Shown here in pieces: positions 1 through 5,316 of a DNA stretch of 6,335 nucleotides. The translations under genes were made by a program, and so were the position numbers. The first letter of the stretch is position 1. Each line of letters begins with the position of its first letter. Source of the DNA: Dysgonamonadaceae bacterium (GTDB lineage Bacteria > Bacteroidota > Bacteroidia > Bacteroidales > Azobacteroidaceae); contig JAISNS010000159.1 in assembly GCA_031276105.1 (NCBI GenBank), positions 1 to 6,335 of the forward strand. Reading direction: 5' to 3'. The notes under the pieces were generated by a model, which was not told the DNA's origin, ran no database searches, and saw only the letters and a list, made by a program, of their open reading frames with translations.

Positions 1-860
1 TTTTCGCAAATTCTTCATCATTAATTTTAATGCCTGTTTTATATACATTGGAGTCAAGTTGAGCCTTCACAGTCAATCCGTTTTGTGTTTTTGTTCCATT
101 AATCAATCCTATAATTACGGATAGCGAAGTCAAAGGTTTACCTCTCCAATTTATTGAAATATATGAAAATAATCTGTGTTCAATTTTGTTCCATTTACTT
201 GTTCCGGCAGGTAAGTGACTAACATGTAATTCTAATTCTGTGTCATTGGACAATTGTTGTAATTCACTCATTTTTATAATTACCTACCAATTCTTTCTTT
301 TTACAATCAACTGATATAACAGGCTGTTGATCTGAAATAAATTCTTGAGATTTCTTGTTTATATATTCAAAATTGAATATCTCTGTCTGGATGTGCTCCT
401 CCCTCTTTTGTTTTTCTGTTGCTTTGCAGACTATAGCCCAATTGCTGCAAAAGTTGACGTACCAACTCATGAGAAACATTATAACCCTGTGTTTTTACAT
501 TTCCTGTATGTTGCGTACACTTTTACTTGTCCATAACAACACTTGCATAGTATCTCCTATGGTATGAGGTTCTATTATTTGCTTAACTGCTGTCAGTAAG
601 CCTGATTGCTTGTCTATTTCTTTTTTTCTGCCTGCTCCTCGCCTCCTTATTCGTCCCGGTTCTGCCTGTCCTTCTTTGTTTTCCAATTCCTTCTAGCCTC
701 GTGTAATCAACATGCGATTTACGCCTGATATTCTAGCTATTTTACTTTTTCCACCCCATCCTTGACTTTTTGCTTCTGCGGCTAGATATATTCTACTCTG
801 TTTTTCATCAAGATATGACAACATTGTCTTTATCCTATCCTTTATTGTTTCATCATTCAT
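1..860 (-). pseudogene. ISAzo13-family (DDE) transposase, multiply disrupted and internally deleted
   Basis: An intact version would be a DDE transposase of about 400 residues that moves the IS. Reading from the ATG at 860, the pieces line up in order: an N-terminal helix-turn-helix part (MNDETIKDRI..., KIARISGVNR), a TAG stop at 693-695, then GRIRRRGAGRKK and LLWTSKSVRNIQE. A frame change near 497 follows (one base appears missing, giving TAA), then SHELVRQLLQQLGYSLQSNR and EGGAHPDRDIQF. One extra T in the run at 369-372 shifts frame again to EYINKKSQEF and QPVISVDCKKKELVGNYKN. At about 264-272 the sequence jumps to ELELHVSHLPAGTSKWNKIE and NWRGKPLTSL. Compared with my memory of the family, roughly 95-100 codons are missing at that jump, including the ITADGGGSN region with the second catalytic Asp. 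The first Asp (ISVD) and final Glu (NKIEH) remain. It cannot encode an active enzyme. The last residues lie off the left edge. Confidence 0.88.
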
Positions 861-876
861 CGTCGATATTTTTCCG

Positions 877-907
877 CAAAAGTAATCTTTTTTTCTACCT
901 CCTAAAA
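877..907 (-). promoter_or_regulatory. Candidate Bacteroidota-type promoter of the IS transposase
   Basis: On the minus strand TACTTTTG (877-884) fits the -7 consensus TAnnTTTG exactly. A weaker TTTT (904-907) sits 19 nt upstream where TTTG is expected. The box is 16 nt from the transposase ATG at 860, so the leader would be very short. Whether it is still active is unknown. Confidence 0.4.
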
Positions 908-937
908 CTATTTGATGTATCTATTTTTTGACGACTC

Positions 938-1419
938 CTAAGCAACGTCGCGCGCCCAGTTTTCCGATTCGGTACCTTCGAACGCAAATACTTTTCGCAA
1001 CTCATCGACGCCGATGGCGCGATGTTCGGTTTCTTCTTTCTTGATTTTAAACCTCCGAAACGGGTAATACTGAAGGCCAACTACATCGTTATCAATCGCA
1101 TTGTTGTAAACGGCTCGGATATTTCGGAAGTCGATGGCGATGGTATTCACTGAGTTCCCTTTTTCCTGTAAAAATTTCTCAAAGCCCTGGAGCCATGCGA
1201 GATTAATGTCTTCAAAAAAAGACTTGACGACGCGTATTGTCGCAACTTGCTAAGGGTATAAGCATAAATATCTTTTGTTCTCCCTGATTGCTTGTCTTTG
1301 AATGTTGCAAAATATTGCAAAAAGGACGGAACTTGTTTTTCTCCGGAGAAGCATAGCTTTACCGGATGTTTGCCGGTATTGTTCCGGCTACGTGTATCCA
1401 ATATGATTTTTATGTACAT
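938..1419 (-). pseudogene. Tyrosine-recombinase integrase, N-terminal part only, frameshifted
   Basis: This is the remnant of a site-specific recombinase of the type carried by Bacteroidota integrative elements and prophages. From the ATG at 1417-1419 it begins MYIKIILDTRSRNNTGKHPV, an arm-binding-type start. It continues into a SAM-like core-binding domain (SFLQYFATFKDKQSGRTK, YAYTLSKLRQYAS). In the seven-A run at 1214-1220 one base seems lost. The frame then continues as FEDINLAWLQGFEKFLQEKG, SVNTIAIDFRNIRAVYNNAI and YYPFRRFKIKKEETEHRAIG, up to WARDVA, followed by TAG at 938-940. Only about 160 codons remain, against roughly 370-400 in the family. The whole catalytic domain (R...HxxR...Y) is absent. 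The step from GEKQ straight to VPSFLQYF also looks too short, suggesting a second, internal loss. It lies just downstream of tRNA-Pro on the same strand and abuts the IS. It is non-functional as it stands. Confidence 0.85.
1305..1320. repeat. Palindromic pair TTGCAA-AATA-TTGCAA inside the integrase remnant
   Basis: Two copies of the self-complementary hexamer TTGCAA are separated by 4 nt. On the minus strand this encodes LQYFAT of the integrase, so coding constraint alone may explain it. It resembles the palindrome at 1424-1440 just before the integrase start. Confidence 0.4.
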
Positions 1420-1423
1420 AGAG

Positions 1424-1440
1424 TTGCAAAAATTTTGCAA
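1424..1440. repeat. Perfect palindrome TTGCAAAA-A-TTTTGCAA in front of the integrase
   Basis: Two 8-nt arms (1424-1431 and 1433-1440) are exact inverse complements around a single central A. It ends 4 nt upstream of the integrase ATG on the minus strand, where an operator or recombinase/excisionase-binding site would be plausible. No function can be shown from sequence. Confidence 0.6.
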
Positions 1441-1483
1441 AATAATATCGGCAAAAATAGCAAAAAAAGCGGAGAAAACGTTT

Positions 1484-1529
1484 AAAATACAAATCCGCCA
1501 AAACTGTAACTTTCAGATTTAGCGGATTT
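1484..1529 (-). terminator. Probable intrinsic terminator of tRNA-Pro
   Basis: On the minus strand, starting 10 nt after the tRNA, AAATCCGCTAAA (1529-1518) can pair with TTTGGCGGATTT (1502-1491). This gives a 12-bp stem with one U-G wobble; a short CTG/CAG pairing is possible inside the 15-nt loop. It is followed by GTATTTT. The wobble pairs only in the minus-strand transcript (it is C-A on the other strand), which favours this orientation. The U-tract is weak. Confidence 0.55.
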
Positions 1530-1538
1530 TACAATTAG

Positions 1539-1613
1539 TCGGGGTGAGACGATTCGAACGTCCGACCACACGCCCCCCAGACGCGTACTCTAACCGGGCT
1601 GAGCTACACCCCG
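1539..1613 (-). tRNA. tRNA-Pro, anticodon GGG
   Basis: This tRNA decodes proline CCC (and probably CCU) codons. The minus strand folds into a complete 75-nt cloverleaf. The acceptor CGGGGTG pairs fully with CACCCCG. The D stem is GCTC/GAGT with the loop AGCCCGGTTA containing the conserved GG. The anticodon stem is CGCGT/GCGTG (two G-U pairs) around the loop CTGGGGG; T33 and anticodon GGG lie at 1578-1576, and the following G37 is typical of tRNA-Pro. The variable loop is TGGTC, and the T stem GGACG/CGTCT closes the loop TTCGAAT. The discriminator is A at 1539 and CCA is not encoded. A good promoter lies upstream and a hairpin terminator downstream, so the gene looks intact although a decayed integrase begins about 120 nt beyond its 3' end. 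Confidence 0.95.
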
Positions 1614-1636
1614 AACTTTATTTGTATTTGCGACTG

Positions 1637-1667
1637 CAAAGATACTTCTTTTTTTTTAATTTGCAAA
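1637..1667 (-). promoter_or_regulatory. Bacteroidota-type promoter of tRNA-Pro
   Basis: On the minus strand TTTG (1664-1667) and TATCTTTG (1637-1644, a full TAnnTTTG match) are separated by 19 nt, the normal spacing for the Bacteroidota primary sigma factor. The spacer contains a long A-tract. Transcription would start near 1631-1633, about 20 nt before the tRNA. Confidence 0.72.
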
Positions 1668-1705
1668 TTTACCTTTCTCCAAAAAATGACGGATTTTTAC
1701 CGGAC

Positions 1706-1720
1706 AATGCAATTCTGTCA
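1706..1720 (+). repeat. Direct repeat copy 1 (AATGCAATTCTGTCA) upstream of htrA
   Basis: This 15-mer recurs at 1825-1839 with a single difference (G to A). The two copies flank the candidate htrA promoter, 119 nt apart. Nothing identifies a binding protein. Confidence 0.5.
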
Positions 1721-1739
1721 TACATCTCCGTTAAATTGA

Positions 1740-1770
1740 TTTAAGTTCCATTGCTACACGGTTAAATTTG
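1740..1770 (+). promoter_or_regulatory. Candidate promoter of the HtrA protease gene
   Basis: TAAATTTG (1763-1770) matches the Bacteroidota -7 consensus TAnnTTTG. TTTA (1740-1743) lies 19 nt upstream, one base from the TTTG -33 element. It would give a leader of roughly 90 nt before the ATG at 1865. The surrounding DNA is very AT-rich, so a chance match is possible. Confidence 0.42.
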
Positions 1771-1824
1771 TTAAAACTCCAACACAATAAATCTATTTAG
1801 TACGTTATTTGTATATGAAAAATA

Positions 1825-1839
1825 AATGCAATTCTATCA
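1825..1839 (+). repeat. Direct repeat copy 2 (AATGCAATTCTATCA) in the htrA leader
   Basis: Matches 14 of 15 bases with the copy at 1706-1720. It lies 25 nt before the htrA start codon, downstream of the candidate promoter, where a bound protein or an RNA structure could affect expression. Confidence 0.5.
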
Positions 1840-1864
1840 GTTATTAACTAAAATATAATTATAT

Positions 1865-3370
1865 ATGAAAATTAATTGGAAACTCGCAGTAAATTTTTTG
1901 TCAGTTAGCGCTTTAAGTGCATCCATTGCGGTTGGCGTTTATGTTTATTTAAATAGAAATGAAAGCCAACAAGTAAAGGGAGAGTTCAATCAAACAGGCT
2001 ATCATCCTGTAGGATTGACAGTTGCCGCTGAAAATACCGATTTTACATTGGCGGCAGAACGAAGTATTCATGCGGTTGTGCACATCAAATCAATTGCTAA
2101 ACCCAATCAACGGGAACACAATTATTTTGATCCGTTCGAATTCTTTTTTGGAGGACAAAGTCCTTATTATCAAAAACAACCCAAGGTAGGGTTTGGATCA
2201 GGGGTAATTATATCGACCGATGGCTACATCGTAACGAATAATCACGTGATTGAAGGAGCGGATGAAATTGAAGTTACGACAAACGACGAACAGGTTTATA
2301 CGGCTAAATTAATCGGACGCGATGAAGCAACCGATATTGCTTTGCTTAAAATCGAGGGGGAAAATTTTCCGCTTATCCCTTTCGGCGACTCGGAGGCTTT
2401 GAAAGTCGGAGAGTGGGTATTGGCTGTGGGTAATCCATTTAACCTTACTTCTACGGTCACGGCAGGTATCGTAAGCGCGAAAGGACGGGGTAGCCTCTTT
2501 TCCGGCTATAACAACCGGTCGCGTAGCCAAACTCAAGAACGAATCGAATCGTACATCCAAACCGATGCCGCTGTAAATCCGGGAAATAGTGGCGGCGCTT
2601 TGGTGAATACGCAAGGAGAATTGGTGGGTATTAATACCGCTATTTATTCGGAAACAGGAAATTATATCGGATATTCTTTTGCTATTCCGATCAATATTGT
2701 TAAAAAAGTAGTTTCGGATATCAAGCAATACGGAATTGTGCAAAGAGCTTTATTAGGGGTTAGTATCATCGAATTACCGGTACTGAAAGAGGAAGATCCG
2801 GATAAATACAAACAAGTGAAAGCCAAAGACGGTCTTTATGTTGCCGGATTTTCTTCTAAAAGTTCGGCAGAAAAAGCCGGAATAAAAATAGGCGATGTAA
2901 TTGTTGCAATCAATGATCGAAAAATTCATAATTTTCAGGAACTACGGGCGCAAATAAGCCTTTACAATCCGGGCGATATTGTTAATGTACAGATACAAAG
3001 AGGCGACGAACTGAAATCGTATAAGGTAGAATTGAAAAACGATCAGGGAACGACCGAAGCAATTACCGGCAAAAGAGTGGCAGACGTTTTAGGGGCTTCA
3101 TTAAGCGATATAACGTTGGAAAGTCCGGTTTTAGGAATAAAAAACGGAGTCAAAGTAACTGATTTGAAAAATGGAAAGTTGAGGCAAGCCGGCGTAAGAG
3201 AAGGGTTTATTATTCTGGTTGTCAATGATGAAAATATCAAATCGGCCAAACAGTTGGAAAATATGGTCGAATCTATCATGAAAAATGCCCCCGAAGAGAA
3301 AGGATTGTTTATTAAGGGGTTATATCCAAATGGGCGAGTTACTTATTATGCCATCAATTTGGATGATTAA
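1865..3370 (+). CDS. htrA: HtrA/Deg-family periplasmic serine protease with two PDZ domains
   Basis: An envelope quality-control protease and chaperone that degrades misfolded periplasmic proteins. The 501-residue product has the normal family length. Residues about 7-29 form one hydrophobic segment after a short basic N-terminus, so it is exported and possibly kept anchored, as I see no clear signal-peptidase site. The trypsin-like domain (about 60-290) carries the full catalytic triad: His127 (TNNHVIEGA), Asp157 (ATDIALLKI) and Ser242 (NPGNSGGAL). PDZ1 follows at about 296-392 (GLYVAGFSSKSSAEKAGIKI, GDVIVAIND). A more diverged PDZ2 spans about 405-497 (GVKVTDLKNGKLRQAGVREG). The ATG at 1865 is preceded by AT-rich DNA without a Shine-Dalgarno sequence, as is usual in Bacteroidota. 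rpoD follows 108 nt later on the same strand, so read-through is possible. Whether it is functionally closer to DegP, DegQ or DegS cannot be decided; two PDZ domains argue against DegS. Confidence 0.96.
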   Translation: MKINWKLAVNFLSVSALSASIAVGVYVYLNRNESQQVKGEFNQTGYHPVGLTVAAENTDFTLAAERSIHAVVHIKSIAKPNQREHNYFDPFEFFFGGQSPYYQKQPKVGFGSGVIISTDGYIVTNNHVIEGADEIEVTTNDEQVYTAKLIGRDEATDIALLKIEGENFPLIPFGDSEALKVGEWVLAVGNPFNLTSTVTAGIVSAKGRGSLFSGYNNRSRSQTQERIESYIQTDAAVNPGNSGGALVNTQGELVGINTAIYSETGNYIGYSFAIPINIVKKVVSDIKQYGIVQRALLGVSIIELPVLKEEDPDKYKQVKAKDGLYVAGFSSKSSAEKAGIKIGDVIVAINDRKIHNFQELRAQISLYNPGDIVNVQIQRGDELKSYKVELKNDQGTTEAITGKRVADVLGASLSDITLESPVLGIKNGVKVTDLKNGKLRQAGVREGFIILVVNDENIKSAKQLENMVESIMKNAPEEKGLFIKGLYPNGRVTYYAINLDD

Positions 3371-3418
3371 GGCAAATAATAATGTAATTATTCATTTATT
3401 TGTAAAAAAGGTTAAACA

Positions 3419-3450
3419 TTTGACGATGTCAATTTTTATAACTAATTTCG
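3419..3450 (+). promoter_or_regulatory. Probable rpoD promoter
   Basis: TTTG (3419-3422) and TAATTTCG (3443-3450, one mismatch from TAnnTTTG) are separated by 20 nt, within the Bacteroidota range. The start would fall near 3456, about 20 nt before the rpoD ATG. The -33 element overlaps a short palindrome at 3420-3432. No convincing terminator separates this gap from htrA, so rpoD may also receive read-through. Confidence 0.55.
3420..3432. repeat. Palindrome TTGAC-GAT-GTCAA overlapping the rpoD -33 element
   Basis: Two perfect 5-nt arms are separated by 3 nt. The position, covering the -33 TTTG of the probable rpoD promoter, is where a repressor or activator could bind. With arms this short, chance cannot be excluded. 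Confidence 0.45.
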
Positions 3451-3478
3451 CGAACTTTTATTTCCTCATATTTTTTGA

Positions 3479-4339
3479 ATGAGACAGTTAAAAATCACCA
3501 AATCAATTACCAATCGCGAAAGTGCTTCTTTGGATAAATATCTTCAGGAGATTGGCCGGGAAGATTTAATCACCGTAGAAGAAGAAGTAGAACTGGCTCA
3601 AGCTATTAAGCGTGGCGATCGCGCTGCATTGGAAAAATTAACTCGTGCGAATCTTCGTTTTGTTGTTTCGGTAGCAAAACAGTATCAAAACCAAGGGTTA
3701 AGCCTTCCCGATTTGATTAATGAAGGCAACCTCGGTTTAATTAAAGCTGCTGAAAAATTTGATGAAACGCGCGGTTTTAAATTTATTTCCTATGCGGTGT
3801 GGTGGATTCGGCAATCTATTTTGCAAGCCTTGGCCGAACAGTCGAGGATTGTTCGTTTACCCTTGAATCAGGTTGGTTCTCTGAATAAGATTACCAAAGC
3901 TTTTTCAAAGTTTGAACAGGAACACGAGCGGCGTCCTTCTCCGGAAGAACTCGCAAATGAACTGGACATTCCGGTAGACAAGATTTCGGATACGCTTAAA
4001 GTTTCGGGTCGTCATATTTCGGTGGATGCTCCTTTTGTCGAAGGCGAAGACAACAGTTTGCTGGATGTCTTGATTAACGAAGACGCTCCCTTGTCGGATC
4101 GTACGTTAATAAACGAATCACTTTCGAAGGAAATTAACCGTGCTTTATCTACGTTGAGCGATCGCGAACGAGACATTGTCAAGATGTTTTTCGGAATCGG
4201 AGGTCAGGAAATGACGCTGGAAGAGATTGGCGACAAATTTGGGTTAACGCGCGAGCGTGTACGGCAAATCAAAGAAAAGGCAATCAGAAGATTGAAAACA
4301 AGTAACAAAAACGACTTGTTGAAAAGTTATTTAGGCTAA
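3479..4339 (+). CDS. rpoD: Primary (housekeeping) sigma factor of RNA polymerase, Bacteroidota type
   Basis: Directs RNA polymerase to most promoters in the cell. The 286-residue length is typical of the Bacteroidota form, which lacks the long N-terminal region 1.1 and the large insert of E. coli RpoD. It starts [20 protein letters not shown], the group's familiar N-terminus. Region 1.2 covers about 16-48 ([20 protein letters not shown]). Region 2 covers about 55-120, with core-binding residues ([27 protein letters not shown]) and the -10-reading helix ([20 protein letters not shown]). Region 3 covers about 128-205. Region 4 covers about 218-280 with its helix-turn-helix ([20 protein letters not shown]). 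All regions look intact. The ATG at 3479 has no Shine-Dalgarno sequence, and a probable promoter sits about 30 nt upstream. A strong terminator follows the stop. Sigma factors of this group read TTTG/TAnnTTTG promoters, which agrees with those proposed elsewhere in this window. Confidence 0.98.
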   Translation: MRQLKITKSITNRESASLDKYLQEIGREDLITVEEEVELAQAIKRGDRAALEKLTRANLRFVVSVAKQYQNQGLSLPDLINEGNLGLIKAAEKFDETRGFKFISYAVWWIRQSILQALAEQSRIVRLPLNQVGSLNKITKAFSKFEQEHERRPSPEELANELDIPVDKISDTLKVSGRHISVDAPFVEGEDNSLLDVLINEDAPLSDRTLINESLSKEINRALSTLSDRERDIVKMFFGIGGQEMTLEEIGDKFGLTRERVRQIKEKAIRRLKTSNKNDLLKSYLG

Positions 4340-4382
4340 AAACGCAAAAAAATTCCCTCAAAAATTATTGAAACAATGAGGT

Positions 4383-4412
4383 AAAAGCTCCCGAGAAATC
4401 CGGAGCTTTTTT
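4383..4412. terminator. Strong intrinsic terminator between convergent rpoD and aguB
   Basis: A 9-bp stem AAAAGCTCC/GGAGCTTTT (4383-4391 with 4402-4410) closes a 10-nt loop and runs into TTTTTT plus further T-rich DNA on the plus strand. It fits rpoD termination best. In the other direction the stem ends in UUUU only, so it may also stop aguB transcription, less efficiently. It lies 43 nt after the rpoD stop and 2 nt from the aguB stop. Confidence 0.85.
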
Positions 4413-4414
4413 GT

Positions 4415-5302
4415 TTATTTATCTATAAACCGGCTGGTTAGCGCTCCGTAAGCATCAATCCGCCGATCCCGAAAAAAAGGCCACCAACGCCGAACTTCTT
4501 CCGAACGTTTCAAATCAATTGATGCGATTATATTTTCCTCTTTTTCGGAAGAAGCCTGAACGATGATTTCTCCCTGTGAACCGGCAATAAAACTGTTACC
4601 CCAAAACCGAATACCTCGCGTTTGTCCCGACGGATCGCTCTCCCATCCTACCCGGTTTACGGCTATCACCGGTAAACCGTTATAAATCGCATGACCGCGC
4701 TGAGCAATCATCCATGCCTCTTTTTGCCGTTCCTGCTCATCGGATGTATCCGACGATTCCCAACCGATAGCTGTGGGATAAATCAATAACTCGGCGCCTG
4801 ACAATGCCATCAGGCGGGCAGCTTCGGGATACCATTGATCCCAACAAACCAAAACGCCCAATTTACCAACCGAAGTTTCGACAGGTCGAAAACCCAAATC
4901 GCCCGGAGTAAAATAAAATTTTTCGTAATACGCCGGATCATCGGGTATATGCATCTTGCGATATTTGCCGGCAATGCTTCCATCTACCTCTATCACAACG
5001 GCTGTATTGTGATACAACCCGGCCGCCCGCCGTTCAAACAACGACAAAACCAAAACAATCCCTAATTCACGGGCTAAACGCCCGAACAATTCCGTCGAAG
5101 GACCCGGAACGGTTTCCGCCAAATCGAATAAACGGGGATCTTCGACTTGACAAAAATATAAACTGTTATGAAGTTCCTGTAAAATAACCAATTGCGCACC
5201 CTGCGAAGCGCAATCGCGGATGCCGGCAATCAATTTATTCCGGTTTTCTTGAATGTTAGCTGAATTGGCCTGTTGAACCAAACCGACGACTATCTGTTCC
5301 AT
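4415..5302 (-). CDS. aguB: N-carbamoylputrescine amidase (nitrilase superfamily)
   Basis: Hydrolyses N-carbamoylputrescine to putrescine, CO2 and ammonia, the last step of the agmatine route to polyamines in the cytoplasm. The 295-residue product has the usual family length. The Glu-Lys-Cys triad of carbon-nitrogen hydrolases is present: Glu43 (VILQELHNSLYF), Lys116 (GKYRKMHIPDDPAYYEKFYF) and Cys153 (GVLVCWDQWYPEAAR). The substrate-family motifs YPTAIGWE, HAIYNGLPVIAVNRVG and FWGNSFIAG also agree. The ATG at 5302 was chosen because MEQIVVGLVQQ matches the usual start; the frame is open to 5356, but the extra 18 codons would overlap aguA and look unlike the family. aguA ends 14 nt upstream on the same strand, so the two form an operon whose promoter is outside the window. 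A related nitrilase is possible but unlikely given the neighbour. Confidence 0.96.
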   Translation of the reverse strand: MEQIVVGLVQQANSANIQENRNKLIAGIRDCASQGAQLVILQELHNSLYFCQVEDPRLFDLAETVPGPSTELFGRLARELGIVLVLSLFERRAAGLYHNTAVVIEVDGSIAGKYRKMHIPDDPAYYEKFYFTPGDLGFRPVETSVGKLGVLVCWDQWYPEAARLMALSGAELLIYPTAIGWESSDTSDEQERQKEAWMIAQRGHAIYNGLPVIAVNRVGWESDPSGQTRGIRFWGNSFIAGSQGEIIVQASSEKEENIIASIDLKRSEEVRRWWPFFRDRRIDAYGALTSRFIDK

Positions 5303-5316
5303 TTTATTATAATATA

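Larger units (their letters stand above)
1..938 (-). mobile_element. Degenerate ISAzo13-family insertion sequence, left part outside window
   Basis: This stretch is filled by a broken ISAzo13-type transposase (described separately) and about 78 nt of upstream sequence. The right boundary is placed near 938 because the neighbouring integrase loses its reading frame and family resemblance there, after the residues WARDVA. The other end of the element lies beyond the left edge, so terminal inverted repeats and a target-site duplication cannot be checked. The family assignment rests on recognisable transposase motifs; the exact boundary is inference. Confidence 0.7.

Noticed and set aside
345..567. 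Open frames on the plus strand across the IS remnant
   Set aside because: They lie opposite recognisable minus-strand transposase sequence and resemble nothing; they are antisense by-products.
1730..1768. Direct repeat GTTAAATT spaced 31 bp apart
   Set aside because: Short and AT-rich, and the second copy is largely the candidate -7 promoter element, so no separate explanation is needed.
2309..2743. A 144-codon minus-strand frame inside htrA
   Set aside because: It covers the catalytic core of the protease, which is clearly the coding strand, and shows no recognisable motif.
3285..3482. Small plus-strand frame bridging the end of htrA and the start of rpoD
   Set aside because: Out of frame within htrA, then runs through the promoter region of rpoD; its composition is not protein-like.
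4356..4381. Second hairpin CCTCA...TGAGG after rpoD
   Set aside because: Only 5 bp, a long loop and no T-tract; the adjacent 4383-4412 hairpin is the convincing terminator.
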